Source: MKUN01 sp964481425 (GTDB taxonomy: Bacteria; Bacteroidota; Bacteroidia; Chitinophagales; Chitinophagaceae). From it: 64,000 bases of DNA. Of the stretch, positions 34,220 through 43,040 are shown in pieces (positions within the stretch are counted from its first letter, which is position 1; each line of letters opens with the position of its first letter). The DNA is taken from positions 46,517 through 110,516 of the forward strand of contig CAYZTM010000010.1 in assembly GCA_964481425.1 (NCBI GenBank), given 5' to 3'. The position numbers were made by a program, and so were the translations under genes. The notes beneath the pieces were generated by a model, which was not told where the DNA came from, made no database searches, and saw nothing but the letters and a program-made list of their open reading frames with translations.

Positions 34220-34984
34220 CCATGTATCGCGCATCCAGTCCTTAGTTTTGTGATCTGTCAGATCGAACTTCACAGGTACCACTGATGCATAGCCCTCATG
34301 CAGGGCCTGTACATCGGTATCGGTGCCGGTATCCATATTGACAAAACGGCCCACCATCCAGTAATAATCCTTGCCCCTGGGGTCCACACGCTGATCGAAA
34401 TTTTCTTCCCATTTTGCATAGGCCTGCCGGCATAGTTTCATGCCCTTGAATTCAGCCTCACTAACCCGCGGTATGTTTACATTCAATAACAGGTGCTCGG
34501 GCATTTGTTCACTGAGCATGCGCTGGGCAATATTGCGGGCCACTATTTTAGCAGTGCTGAAATCCGCATCGAATCGGTAATCAAGCGATGATAATCCTGC
34601 GGAGGGGATGCCCTCGATCGCTGCCTCCATAGCAGCACTCATCGTACCGGAATAAATGAGGTTAATGGAGTGGTTGGCCCCATGGTTGATGCCACTAAGA
34701 CAGATGTCGGGTTTACGGTGCAGTATCTTATCGCGGGCCAGCTTTACACAGTCAACAGGCGTTCCGCTGCATTGCCACGATTCTATGCCGTCGAATTCGT
34801 CAACTTTATCAAGTCTTAATGGCGTGCCAATTGTTATTGCATGCCCCATACCCGACTGGGGACTGTCGGGAGCAACCACCACAATTTGTCCCAGGTCCCT
34901 CACCGCATCTACAAGGGCATGTATACCCGGGGCTGTGATGCCATCATCGTTCGTAATTAAAATAACAGGTTTGTTCTCGCTCAT
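34205..34984 (-). CDS. surE: 5'/3'-nucleotidase SurE
   Basis: A 259-residue SurE, a metal-dependent nucleoside 5'-monophosphate phosphatase. The hallmark ILITNDDGITAPGIHAL (metal-binding Asp-Asp) is at the N-terminus. VVAPDSPQSGMGHAIT, CSGTPVDCVK and PDICLSGINHGANHSINLIYSGTMSAAMEA are the other conserved blocks. The frame is open 48 bases upstream, but ATG 34984 is 10 bases after the permease stop and gives the normal start. It is the last gene of a four-gene operon. Confidence 0.96.
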   Translation of the reverse strand: MSENKPVILITNDDGITAPGIHALVDAVRDLGQIVVVAPDSPQSGMGHAITIGTPLRLDKVDEFDGIESWQCSGTPVDCVKLARDKILHRKPDICLSGINHGANHSINLIYSGTMSAAMEAAIEGIPSAGLSSLDYRFDADFSTAKIVARNIAQRMLSEQMPEHLLLNVNIPRVSEAEFKGMKLCRQAYAKWEENFDQRVDPRGKDYYWMVGRFVNMDTGTDTDVQALHEGYASVVPVKFDLTDHKTKDWMRDTWTELA

Positions 34985-34994
34985 ATTTACTCGT

Positions 34995-35783
34995 TTACCA
35001 GTCTCTGCGGAGCAACATGCTCCTGCCTGCAAAATAATAAATAGAACACCAACCTATTGTTACAATTACGTAAGGCCACATACTCACAGCCTGGTGCGCT
35101 ATCATTTGCTGTGCCATACGGATGAATGGAAATGGTAATAGCTCGTCGCTTGACTGCAATGGCAGGTAATTGCCAAGATCAAGGTCGGAGCCCCGGTTAA
35201 GTATGCCCTTTAAAATGCTTTCGACGATGAGGGCATATAGCAGGAAAAGACCAATAGATAAACCGCTGCGTTTTATCCATATACTGATGAACAGGGCAAA
35301 ACCTAAATAATCGACCGACAACAGGAAGAAATAGCCCACTTGTTCTATTTTATCAAATATATCAGAGGCTGCACCTCCGTACAAGAGCCCGAATATAACA
35401 CCCAATACAAAAAGGTATGTAGTTGCTAACACACTAAATAGTATGACAAGACCCACTTTGGAATGATAAAATTGTAACCGGTTCCAACCATCTATCACGT
35501 TTTGCCTGTGTGTGCGGAAACTGAATTCATTTGTTGTGAGTATGATGATCAGTATTGATAGAAATACGATAAATATACTGGCCCAAAAACCAAGATTGCC
35601 CCATACCTCAGGGAACGAGTATGCCTGGCTTAAGAGGTTTATGGAGTTCTTCCCCATATTGATCATACCATTGGCTATCTCGTAGTTCCATAGGGGGAGT
35701 AAAACAATAAAAAAGCCGATCAGTATCCAGAAAGTACGGTAGCGTTTTATTTTGAGCCATTCGATGGCAAGAAGCGATCTCAT
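34995..35783 (-). CDS. ABC transporter permease
   Basis: A 262-residue membrane protein of the ABC-2 type with about six hydrophobic segments, the first at residues 17-36. The N-terminus MRSLLAIEWLKIKRYRTFWIL is typical of CcmB/NatB-like permeases. An EFSFRTHRQNVIDGWNR coupling-helix-like segment sits between helices 2 and 3. The start is ATG 35783; the longer frame overlaps the ATPase. It is 8 bases after its ATPase and 10 bases before surE. The cargo is unknown; export of a lipid, peptide or antibiotic-like molecule is typical for this class. Confidence 0.85.
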   Translation of the reverse strand: MRSLLAIEWLKIKRYRTFWILIGFFIVLLPLWNYEIANGMINMGKNSINLLSQAYSFPEVWGNLGFWASIFIVFLSILIIILTTNEFSFRTHRQNVIDGWNRLQFYHSKVGLVILFSVLATTYLFVLGVIFGLLYGGAASDIFDKIEQVGYFFLLSVDYLGFALFISIWIKRSGLSIGLFLLYALIVESILKGILNRGSDLDLGNYLPLQSSDELLPFPFIRMAQQMIAHQAVSMWPYVIVTIGWCSIYYFAGRSMLLRRDW

Positions 35784-35791
35784 AATGTTTT

Positions 35792-36682
35792 TTAATTGTT
35801 GGTGAGTTCCATGAATTTGGTTTCCAGGCTTTTCTTCTTCAGTAGCAGGTGCGATAATATTATGCCTCTGCCTGCACAGTATTCGTTTATCTTTTGAGTT
35901 GTGATGTTGTCGTCGCAAGACAGCAATAATGTACCGTTCGATATGCTTATCCTGCTGATGCCCGTCATCGTATTCAGTGCATCCTGTAAGGCCTGCATGT
36001 CTGCTGCTTTAACTTCTACCTGGTCCTCGCTGCGCAGCACTTCATCTACCGGCCCGCTCAGTAATAGGGTGCCCTTCTTCAATATAGCTACGTGGGTACA
36101 TACTTTTTCTACCTCATCCAGCAGGTGGCTGGCCATAATGATGGTGATACCTTCGCTGTTAAGCTTCCGTATCATATCGCGTATCTCGGCTATGCCGGCC
36201 GGGTCCAGGCCGTTCGTTGGTTCATCAAATACCAGCACCTTAGGATTTCCCAGCAATGCTGCTGCGATGGCCAGCCTTTGCTTCATACCCAGTGAGTAAG
36301 TTTGGAATTTACTGTCCTTGCGTTCCAGCAGCCCGAGTTTTTCCAGCACGCGTAGCCTGTCCTCATACCCGCGTTGCTTGATGCTGGCATTTATTTCCAG
36401 GTTGTCCATAGCCGAGAGGTAATGGTAGAAATTGGGTGTCTCCAGCAGTGAGCCGATCTGTTTGCGTGCAGCATCGGCCTGCATACCGCCGAACCATTGG
36501 TAACTGCCAGCATCTGCTTTTAATACGTCAAGCAAGGTGCCCAGCAGGGTCGTCTTGCCGCTGCCGTTCGGTCCCAGTATACCGAACACACAACCTTCGG
36601 GCACCGTGAACGAAACATTTCGCAGTGCCTGTATGGGGCCGTAAGCTTTCGTGATGCCATTTATGGATAATATCGTTTCCAA
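35792..36682 (-). CDS. ABC transporter ATP-binding protein
   Basis: A 296-residue ATPase. Walker A is GPNGSGKTT (about 38-46), the Q loop is LLETPNFY, the signature is YSLGMKQR (a variant of LSGGQ seen in this subfamily), Walker B is VLVFDEPTNGLD and the H loop is ASHLLDEVEK. A C-terminal ACT-like extension (EVKAADMQALQDALNTM...) is usual for drug and lantibiotic exporters. It pairs with the following permease gene, 8 bases downstream. It lies 11 bases after the SDR gene. Confidence 0.93.
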   Translation of the reverse strand: METILSINGITKAYGPIQALRNVSFTVPEGCVFGILGPNGSGKTTLLGTLLDVLKADAGSYQWFGGMQADAARKQIGSLLETPNFYHYLSAMDNLEINASIKQRGYEDRLRVLEKLGLLERKDSKFQTYSLGMKQRLAIAAALLGNPKVLVFDEPTNGLDPAGIAEIRDMIRKLNSEGITIIMASHLLDEVEKVCTHVAILKKGTLLLSGPVDEVLRSEDQVEVKAADMQALQDALNTMTGISRISISNGTLLLSCDDNITTQKINEYCAGRGIILSHLLLKKKSLETKFMELTNN

Positions 36683-36693
36683 AGTATATTGAT

Positions 36694-37518
36694 TTAGGAT
36701 ACAAAAAGGTCTTTCTGTAGTGTTGCATTGGGGTCTACTGCATACTGCTGCAGGTCTGTTATGCCCATTTTAGCCAGTATCTCCTCGTCAAGGAAGGTGT
36801 TGCCACTACACTCTTTGGCTGCCTGCTGCAAGATGTAGTGTGCTGTATCGGCCAGCACCTCCGGTTTGCGACTGCGTTGTGCCAGCATTTCACCACCTAA
36901 TATGTTTTTTACGGCAGCAGTTGCAATAGTGGTCACCGGCCATAGGGTATTGGCAGCTATGCCATCTTTTCTCAGTTCCTGCGCCCAGCCTAGTGTTAGC
37001 ATACTCATACTATATTTAGTAATGGTATATGCCGGTGAGTAGGCAAACCACTGTGGTTTCATGTCCAGTGGAGGGGATAAGGTAAGTATATGCGGATTGG
37101 AGGACTTGCGAAGGAAGGGGATGCAATGGCGTGTTACCAGGAAAGTGCCCCGCACATTGATGGATTGCATCAGGTCGAAACGTTTGGTCTCCGTTTGTTC
37201 GGTATTGGTCAAGGATATGGCAGAGGCGTTATTGATGAGTCCATCGATGCCCCCGAACAGGGTAACTGTTTGTTGAATGGCATTCAGTATTTGTTCTTCA
37301 CCCCGTATATCACATTGTATGGCGAGGGCCTTACCCCCGGCTTGCTCCACTTCTTCGGCTGCTGAGTAGATAGTGCCTCCCAGCCGTGGGTCTTCTTTTA
37401 CCGATTTGGCTGCTATGGCAATATTGGCGCCGTCGGCTGCCAGTTTTAGTGCAATGGCCTTGCCAATGCCCCTGCTGGCGCCCGTGATGAAAAATGTTTT
37501 TCCCTGCAATTGCATCAT
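36694..37518 (-). CDS. Short-chain dehydrogenase (HSDL2-like)
   Basis: A 274-residue classical SDR. The cofactor site is TGASRGIGKA (12-21), with CDIRGEE and LINNASAIS for the adenine ring and the central strand. The catalytic set is Ser148 (ILTLSPP), Tyr164 and Lys168 (YTITKYSMSM). The sequence between them, SPPLDMKPQWFAYSPAY, is characteristic of the HSDL2/citronellol-dehydrogenase-like subgroup. The substrate is unknown; an acyl or terpenoid alcohol is likely. The exact start may be the second Met. It is the first gene of the operon with the ABC pair and surE. Confidence 0.88.
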   Translation of the reverse strand: MMQLQGKTFFITGASRGIGKAIALKLAADGANIAIAAKSVKEDPRLGGTIYSAAEEVEQAGGKALAIQCDIRGEEQILNAIQQTVTLFGGIDGLINNASAISLTNTEQTETKRFDLMQSINVRGTFLVTRHCIPFLRKSSNPHILTLSPPLDMKPQWFAYSPAYTITKYSMSMLTLGWAQELRKDGIAANTLWPVTTIATAAVKNILGGEMLAQRSRKPEVLADTAHYILQQAAKECSGNTFLDEEILAKMGITDLQQYAVDPNATLQKDLFVS

Positions 37519-37596
37519 AAGTATATCGCTTAGGTGGTTGAAATGTTACAAAAGATTGGCAGATACAAGTTAAACCAAATTTTGCATGGGCGGTAT

Positions 37597-37630
37597 AAAA
37601 AAGGCCGCAATATGATTTGCGGCCTTTTTT
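37597..37630 (-). terminator. Intrinsic terminator after the T9SS triplet
   Basis: A 14-bp stem, AAAAAAGGCCGCAA (37597-37610) with TTGCGGCCTTTTTT (37617-37630), has a 6-base loop. It ends the minus-strand T9SS gene at 37647 and has T runs on both strands. Confidence 0.88.
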
Positions 37631-37646
37631 AAAAAGAATTACAAGC

Positions 37647-38615
37647 TTATTGTTTGAATACTTTTATACTGGTCGGTTTGCTGTTGCTGCCCGGTTCTGA
37701 GAGCGATAGCAAGTAAGTGCCGCGTGGTAGTTGCCTGTTAATATTAAAATGTTCCAGTCCCCCCGATGCCGTGAAGGTCGTGACAAACACAACTTGCCCG
37801 TTCATGTTCAGCAGGCCCACTTTGTATTCGTGGCCTTGGCTAAGGTCGGCCTTAAGGCTTAGCCCATTGTCATCCATGTGAGCACTATATGCTGCATCAG
37901 TATGCGATATGTTGTTTACAGCCGTTGGTGGTTGTGTTGTATAATAAGCTGCAGATACCTGTAAGAAAGGTAGTGTGCCCGTGGCTATGATGGAATCGAT
38001 CCTCATCAGAGGGAAGGTATGTGTGCTATCATACCACAGGTACGAAATAAAGGTTACGTATTCATCTGCAAGGGTGCCGGAGTCATGTTCACTATGCGTA
38101 TTCATAACGCGCAGTACGTTATCATAGGTGGCCTCAGGTGTAGTCAGAGTGCCATATCCGTCCACGAACATGAAGCTTGTGCCTGTACCGGGAATAGCAG
38201 GGGGCGCTGTAGCTACAGAGGTAAAAGAGTCGGACGCTGTATCCAGGTAGGTGATCGGGTGTTTTACGAGCAGTGCACCGGGGGTGTACTCAAGTGAAGC
38301 TGCCTGCAGATCGATGCCGGTAGTTACCGTTTCACTGTCGTTTACATTCAGGTAATAGATCGTGCCGGCAATGTCCATCTGGTGCGTAGCCGGTGCGGGA
38401 GCGTTGTCCACCATTATCGCGATGCACACGCTATCTGTCACGTTAGAGAAGTCCCATGTCTGCATGGCACCGGAAGCTCCGGCATTTGCACCTGAGCAGA
38501 ACATGGTATTGAATTGTTGCCCTGTATGGTAGTATTCCGCACTATCCAGTACTGGTTGTGCAAAAGTGCATGCCGGTAATAATAATGCTAGTGCGGCGTA
38601 GTAGATCTTTTTCAT
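37647..38615 (-). CDS. T9SS type A cargo protein, paralogue 1
   Basis: A 322-residue secreted protein with signal MKKIYYAALALLLPACTFAQ. The central domain has MQTWDFSNVTDS, a long beta region, GYGTLTTPEATYDNVLRVMNTH and YVTFISYLWYDSTHTFPLMRIDSI. The last 75 residues (LKADLSQGHEYKVGLLNMNGQVV... GTYLLSLSEPGSNSKPTSIKVFKQ) are a T9SS type A sorting domain. It is the last of three tandem homologues, all with the same central blocks. The binding partner or enzymatic role is unknown; none of the blocks resembles a catalytic site. It ends at a strong terminator. Confidence 0.85.
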   Translation of the reverse strand: MKKIYYAALALLLPACTFAQPVLDSAEYYHTGQQFNTMFCSGANAGASGAMQTWDFSNVTDSVCIAIMVDNAPAPATHQMDIAGTIYYLNVNDSETVTTGIDLQAASLEYTPGALLVKHPITYLDTASDSFTSVATAPPAIPGTGTSFMFVDGYGTLTTPEATYDNVLRVMNTHSEHDSGTLADEYVTFISYLWYDSTHTFPLMRIDSIIATGTLPFLQVSAAYYTTQPPTAVNNISHTDAAYSAHMDDNGLSLKADLSQGHEYKVGLLNMNGQVVFVTTFTASGGLEHFNINRQLPRGTYLLSLSEPGSNSKPTSIKVFKQ

Positions 38616-38671
38616 AAATGGTGTTCAGTCGATTTTTAATTATTTGATTAATGGAGTTGATGTTGGTTATA

Positions 38672-39676
38672 TTATTGCTTAAGTACTTTGATAACAACTG
38701 GCGCTTCATTATTGCCTGGTTGCGATATAACTACCAGGTAGGTTGATGCCGGCAATTGAATACCGGGATTAAAACGCCAGGTATCTCCCGATGCAGTAAA
38801 ATTGTTTGAATAAAGCTGCCTGCCCGTCAGGTCGAATAATGCCACCTGGTACAATTTTCCTTGCAGGAGTAGTGCATGCACTACTATCTCATTATCATTA
38901 AAACACCCACTGGTCTCAGCCGTCCTGGTCGCAACCTGTTGCACATTGGCCGGTACTATGAACTGCAGGTACGATGCCGTGCCGGTGGTTACCGCAGTGT
39001 TCTGGAAGATGCCGGTCCCGCTTCTATATATAGAATCTATACGAAACAGAGGTGCGGTGTGTGCATCATCATACCATAGGTAGCTTACCTGCAGGTTATG
39101 CAGCGAGTTCCCGTTCAGCGAGTCTATGTTGTCTATGATACGTTTTATTCGAAGTGCATTATTGAAAGTACCCTCAGGCGTCTTCACGGTGCCGGAACCA
39201 TCAACTTCAATATGTGAAGTGCCGCCGCCACTGAGTGTTACAGCATTCGTATTTAGCGTACTCGTGAATGTATTGCTGTCCAGCAATCCATAGTTTAGGG
39301 TACGGTCTATCCATAGTGCCCCGGTATCATAAGTGTAATTTACAGATGAGCCAAGCACCGCAGCCAAAAAGCTTTGCGTAGCTGTTTTTTGTATCCTGTT
39401 GCCTGCATTTGCAAGGTATTGGGTTGGTGATAAAATAATGTCGCCTGCCACAGCCGTATCGTCCAGCACCCATGTGATACGTTGGCCGTTTCCGGAATCC
39501 TGCACAGAACTAAAGTCCCAGATAACCGCGGTGCCTGCGTCGCCCGGGCTATCCGGCATTGTGCAAACCATATAATATAAGATGTCCCCGCTAACGAAAT
39601 CTTCTGCATGGTTCACTTGCGCAGTGCCCATCAGAGGTAGTAGGAAAGCTAGTAAAGCGAAGTAGTATTTTTTCAT
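38672..39676 (-). CDS. T9SS type A cargo protein, paralogue 2
   Basis: A 334-residue paralogue of its neighbours. The signal is MKKYYFALLAFLLPLMGTAQ. It shares AVIWDFSSVQDSG, the GSGTVKTPEGTFNNALRIKRI block, VSYLWYDDAHTAPLFRIDSI and the C-terminal sorting domain ending in STYLVVISQPGNNEAPVVIKVLKQ. Divergence from the other two copies is moderate, mainly between the shared blocks, so the duplication is not recent. It lies 56 bases upstream of paralogue 1, without a terminator between, so they may be co-transcribed. Confidence 0.85.
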   Translation of the reverse strand: MKKYYFALLAFLLPLMGTAQVNHAEDFVSGDILYYMVCTMPDSPGDAGTAVIWDFSSVQDSGNGQRITWVLDDTAVAGDIILSPTQYLANAGNRIQKTATQSFLAAVLGSSVNYTYDTGALWIDRTLNYGLLDSNTFTSTLNTNAVTLSGGGTSHIEVDGSGTVKTPEGTFNNALRIKRIIDNIDSLNGNSLHNLQVSYLWYDDAHTAPLFRIDSIYRSGTGIFQNTAVTTGTASYLQFIVPANVQQVATRTAETSGCFNDNEIVVHALLLQGKLYQVALFDLTGRQLYSNNFTASGDTWRFNPGIQLPASTYLVVISQPGNNEAPVVIKVLKQ

Positions 39677-39750
39677 AGAGTTAATTTAATGTAAAATTAA
39701 GCTATTTGTTTGCAGCATCCGTGCCGGTGATATATTTCTTTGATATGAAT

Positions 39751-39788
39751 AAAAAAAGGCTGCAATTCATCAATTGCAGCCTTTTTTT
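39751..39788 (-). terminator. Strong intrinsic terminator after paralogue 3
   Basis: A perfect 17-bp stem (AAAAAAAGGCTGCAATT 39751-39767 with its complement 39772-39788) has a 4-base loop and T runs on both strands. It ends the third paralogue's transcript, so paralogues 2 and 1 need their own promoter. Confidence 0.9.
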
Positions 39789-39801
39789 GACCTTTTGTAC
39801 C

Positions 39802-40806
39802 TTATTCTTTTATTGTCTTGATTATTATCGGTGCAGTGTTGCTGCCTTTCTTATTGATGTTCACAAAGTAATTTCCTGCTGCCAGGTCTTTACCCATATT
39901 AAAATGTATAAGTGAACCGGTCGCGTTGAATGCAGATTGATATACCAGTTGGCCGGCTATGCTAAACACGCTAATATCATATTGGCGGCCTGCTTCAAGG
40001 CTTGCGTTGATGGTCAGGCTGTTGTTACTGATATTTGCAGTAGCAGGTTGTTCTGTAGCGGCTAAATTGTTAATAAATGCAGGGAAAAGAGCTTGTTGAT
40101 ACTGTGCGGTTGGTACGCCTGAAGTGTCTGTAAATGCAACAGCTAAGCCTGTGCCTACAGTACGTGTCGAGTCAATCCTGAAAAGGGGGGCCTTGTGATT
40201 GGCGTCATACCATACGTAAGAAACATTGTCGATGCTAATAGTGGCCAGAGCATTGCTGTCAAACTCGTGCTGCCTGTACACAGTACGGTAAGCATTGGCA
40301 TAAGTTCCGCTAGGAGTGATCAGGGTACCTGAGCCATCACAATTGAAATCTACGCTCCCTGTTCCGGTAATGATACCGCCAACGGCATAAGACAGGTTAT
40401 CAGTACTGCCATAGTTAAACGAGCGCTCTGCCAGCAGAACACCCGGAGTATAAGTGAAGCTGTATGTTCCGAAGGTATAACCCAGAAGTAGGTTCTGGGT
40501 AGTAGTTGGATGTACCGGAGTGCCGATCGGTGCTGGTGTAGGGGCCAGGATGATGTCGCCTATATTAGCGGTATCAGCATATACGTAAGTTGTGACCTGA
40601 GTGGAATCCACCACCGATGAGAAGTCCCAGGTTTGGCTGGTACCTGAGCCACCGGGGCCACCCGCAGGAACACTACAGTTCATATTATGGATCTGGTCAC
40701 CGGGCATTCCTATAGGACCTGGGGTGTAATTCTCAGCATTGGTAACTTGTGCGCTTGCTGCAAAAGGGAAGGCAAGTGCCAGGAGTATTAAGTATTGTTT
40801 TCTCAT
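39802..40806 (-). CDS. T9SS type A cargo protein, paralogue 3
   Basis: A 334-residue paralogue. The signal MRKQYLILLALAFPFAASAQ decides the start at ATG 40806; the frame runs 99 bases further but that part has no signal character. Shared blocks are SQTWDFSSVVDST, CDGSGTLITPSGTYANAYR, VSYVWYDANHKAPLFRIDST and the sorting domain DLAAGNYFVNINKKGSNTAPIIIKTIKE. A Pro/Gly-rich insertion (NCSVPAGGPGGSG) follows the signal. It is first in the tandem set and has its own strong terminator. It is divergent from lpxK. Confidence 0.85.
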   Translation of the reverse strand: MRKQYLILLALAFPFAASAQVTNAENYTPGPIGMPGDQIHNMNCSVPAGGPGGSGTSQTWDFSSVVDSTQVTTYVYADTANIGDIILAPTPAPIGTPVHPTTTQNLLLGYTFGTYSFTYTPGVLLAERSFNYGSTDNLSYAVGGIITGTGSVDFNCDGSGTLITPSGTYANAYRTVYRQHEFDSNALATISIDNVSYVWYDANHKAPLFRIDSTRTVGTGLAVAFTDTSGVPTAQYQQALFPAFINNLAATEQPATANISNNSLTINASLEAGRQYDISVFSIAGQLVYQSAFNATGSLIHFNMGKDLAAGNYFVNINKKGSNTAPIIIKTIKE

Positions 40807-40962
40807 AAGGATATTTTTTTGTAAATATATAGTATTTACCCTTAGATTTTTAGCATCGCAGGCATATTTTTCAGTTTCATGCACAGGGGCCTGAGTTAAA
40901 TACATTTCCTACATTTACAGGCCCTTATACATCCGCCCATGGGCGGGATATGGTATCTAAAC

Positions 40963-42081
40963 ATGAGCCAACGCAATATCTTATACTATCTTTTTTCAGT
41001 AGTTCGTGTGCTTTTATACCCCCTGGCCCTTATATACGGGGCCATCGTTTGGCTGCGCAATAAGCTATACGATACAGGTTTTTATTCTTCCATACAGTTC
41101 AGCGTCCCGGTCATATCTGTAGGCAATCTTTCAGTGGGCGGTACAGGCAAAACTCCGCATGTGGAGTACCTGGTGCGCCTGCTCCAGTACCGGTATAGGG
41201 TGGGGACGCAGAGCAGGGGTTACAAACGCCGTACACAGGGCTTCCTGCTGGCCGACCCTAACACCAATGCCGTGAAGATAGGCGATGAGCCTATGCAGTA
41301 CTATATGAAATTCCCTGAATTGGTGGTAAGCGTGGCAGAGGAGCGGATGACGGGCATACCGCAATTGTTGCTCAACCGGCCCGATGTGGAAGTGGTCATT
41401 CTTGATGATGCCTATCAACATCGCTCTGTAAAGGCAGGCCTCAATATCCTCATTACCGACCATGCAAAGCCCTTTTATAAAGACCATGTAATGCCATTTG
41501 GCAGGTTACGCGAGGGGCGCAAGGCCTATAAGCGTGCCGATGTCATCATTGTGTCCAAGTGTCCGCAGGGCATGACGACAATCGAGGCAGAGGCCATGCA
41601 GCAGCAGATCAAACCCCTGCCTCACCAAAAGGTTTTTTACACGGGCATACACTATGACAGACCTTATGATTTCTTTACCAGGGAGCCCATCTCTCTAAGC
41701 GGCACGAACGCAGTGTTGGTATGCGGTATCGCCAGGCCCGATCCGCTCATAGCCCATGTGAAGGGCGTTTGTGCGGATATACACGTTCTGTCCTATGCCG
41801 ACCATCATTACTTCCTCAGCCGCGACCTTGAAGAGATCAAAGAAGCCTGGCAGAACTGGGACCAGCAGGATAAGCTCATCGTCACTACCGAAAAAGATGC
41901 TGCCCGCCTGCTGGTACATTACGAAAAATTAAGGGACTGGGGAATAACGATAGCCGTGCTACCCATTAATATTCACGTGCTTTTTGATAAAGGGCAGGAG
42001 TTCGATGCTATTGTCAATGCTTATGTAGAACAGGAGATAGCGGAGAACGATGAACTTGGTATAGGCAATATGCCTTCATAG
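40963..42081 (+). CDS. lpxK: Tetraacyldisaccharide 4'-kinase
   Basis: Phosphorylates the 4' position of the lipid A disaccharide at the inner membrane. The 372-residue protein has an N-terminal membrane helix (about 11-30), Walker A GNLSVGGTGKTP (54-65), the SRGYKRR segment, VVILDDAYQHRSV carrying the catalytic Asp-His pair, and LITDHAKPF. The tail VTTEKDAARLL and LPINIHVLFD are also typical. The frame opens at ATG 40939 inside a 14-base palindrome, but ATG 40963 gives the normal N-terminus. It is divergent from the T9SS triplet. No other lpx gene is nearby. Confidence 0.94.
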   Translation: MSQRNILYYLFSVVRVLLYPLALIYGAIVWLRNKLYDTGFYSSIQFSVPVISVGNLSVGGTGKTPHVEYLVRLLQYRYRVGTQSRGYKRRTQGFLLADPNTNAVKIGDEPMQYYMKFPELVVSVAEERMTGIPQLLLNRPDVEVVILDDAYQHRSVKAGLNILITDHAKPFYKDHVMPFGRLREGRKAYKRADVIIVSKCPQGMTTIEAEAMQQQIKPLPHQKVFYTGIHYDRPYDFFTREPISLSGTNAVLVCGIARPDPLIAHVKGVCADIHVLSYADHHYFLSRDLEEIKEAWQNWDQQDKLIVTTEKDAARLLVHYEKLRDWGITIAVLPINIHVLFDKGQEFDAIVNAYVEQEIAENDELGIGNMPS

Positions 42082-42098
42082 GCCTGATCTATTTACTT

Positions 42099-42114
42099 CC
42101 TCTCATTGGAGAGG
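42099..42114. repeat. Short palindromic repeat CCTCTC/GAGAGG
   Basis: CCTCTC, ATTG, GAGAGG forms a 6-bp hairpin between the convergent lpxK and YD-protein genes, with no T run. It closely matches the hairpin at 51581-51597. Confidence 0.5.
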
Positions 42115-42116
42115 CC

Positions 42117-43001
42117 TTACTTATATTCATATATCGTCGCCAGCAACCTGAATCCATCGGGGTCCCATGTCTCTACTCTTTCCAGCTTGCCATCTTTGTA
42201 GTAGAAGAACTTCTTATCAAAGCGCATGTTCTCCAGTTTTGCATCATCAGCTTTGCTTTTGCTGTACGATGTGGCTATGCTGTGCATCTTCAGCAGCCTG
42301 TGGCTGCTGCTGTCATAGCTGTAGGTTATGGTATGGTCGAAGTGTTTTTTGCCCTGCACATAATGCACCTTCGTCCTTTTGTCCAGCCGTTTGTCTTTAT
42401 CGTACACATTGCGGCTTACAAAATAGTTTTTCGCTTTCAGGTCTCCGGGCGAGGAATAAGAGGTGTCGCGCGTATCGCCCGGGCTTTTGCCATAAGCGAG
42501 CCGGTGCCATTGCTCGCCTCCTTCCTGGCTCATTAATCTACCATTCTTATCATATTTATAGCTTACAGAATCTATCAGCCATTTCCAACTGGTGGCTGCA
42601 GCGTCACCCGTCTCATCGGTTTTTGTGAATTTCTCATGGCGCATTACCACTTTGAGTGCAAGTTGTCCTTTAGCATTGTAGCTATACCGGGTGAGCATGC
42701 TGTCCTCATACTCCTGGTCCCTGTAGCGGTATTCCCCTACCAGTTGTCCGTCCTTGTAGCTGTACAAAACTTTTGTACCCTTGTCGTCGCCATCGTCCTC
42801 GGCATCTACCACACTTTGCGAATTGAGGTATGCCTTCGATAGTACCTGTCCCTTCTCATTATAGTGCTCCACACATACTACCTGTTTGGCATTGCTATCG
42901 TCCCACTTGAACTGAGATATGGTTCGGCTGTTATAACCTTGTGCACCTGCTGCTATTGGTAGCACAAGCACCCATATGGTCATAAGTGAGTTCTTTGTCA
43001 T
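42117..43001 (-). CDS. Exported YD-repeat-like protein
   Basis: A 294-residue protein with signal MTKNSLMTIWVLVLPIAAGAQ. The mature part carries degenerate Tyr-rich repeats of the form Y-[SK]-Y-D/N-x-x-G-x-L: YSYKDGQLVGEY, YSYNAKGQLALK, YKYDKNGRLMSQ, ITYSYDSSSHRLLK and FYYKDGKLERVE. These are related to RHS/YD and to Bacteroidota exported beta-strand proteins of unknown function. There is no toxin tip, no T9SS domain and no lipobox. It is probably periplasmic or surface. It ends next to the 42099-42114 hairpin. Confidence 0.7.
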   Translation of the reverse strand: MTKNSLMTIWVLVLPIAAGAQGYNSRTISQFKWDDSNAKQVVCVEHYNEKGQVLSKAYLNSQSVVDAEDDGDDKGTKVLYSYKDGQLVGEYRYRDQEYEDSMLTRYSYNAKGQLALKVVMRHEKFTKTDETGDAAATSWKWLIDSVSYKYDKNGRLMSQEGGEQWHRLAYGKSPGDTRDTSYSSPGDLKAKNYFVSRNVYDKDKRLDKRTKVHYVQGKKHFDHTITYSYDSSSHRLLKMHSIATSYSKSKADDAKLENMRFDKKFFYYKDGKLERVETWDPDGFRLLATIYEYK

Positions 43002-43040
43002 CGCGAGATGTTTATTTGTCCTGTAATGAGATATTTGAAA

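Noticed and set aside
40933..40946. Perfect palindrome CCGCCCATGGGCGG before lpxK as an operator
   Set aside because: It is a single copy with no known regulator, and a 14-base palindrome over G+C-rich DNA is not strong evidence on its own.
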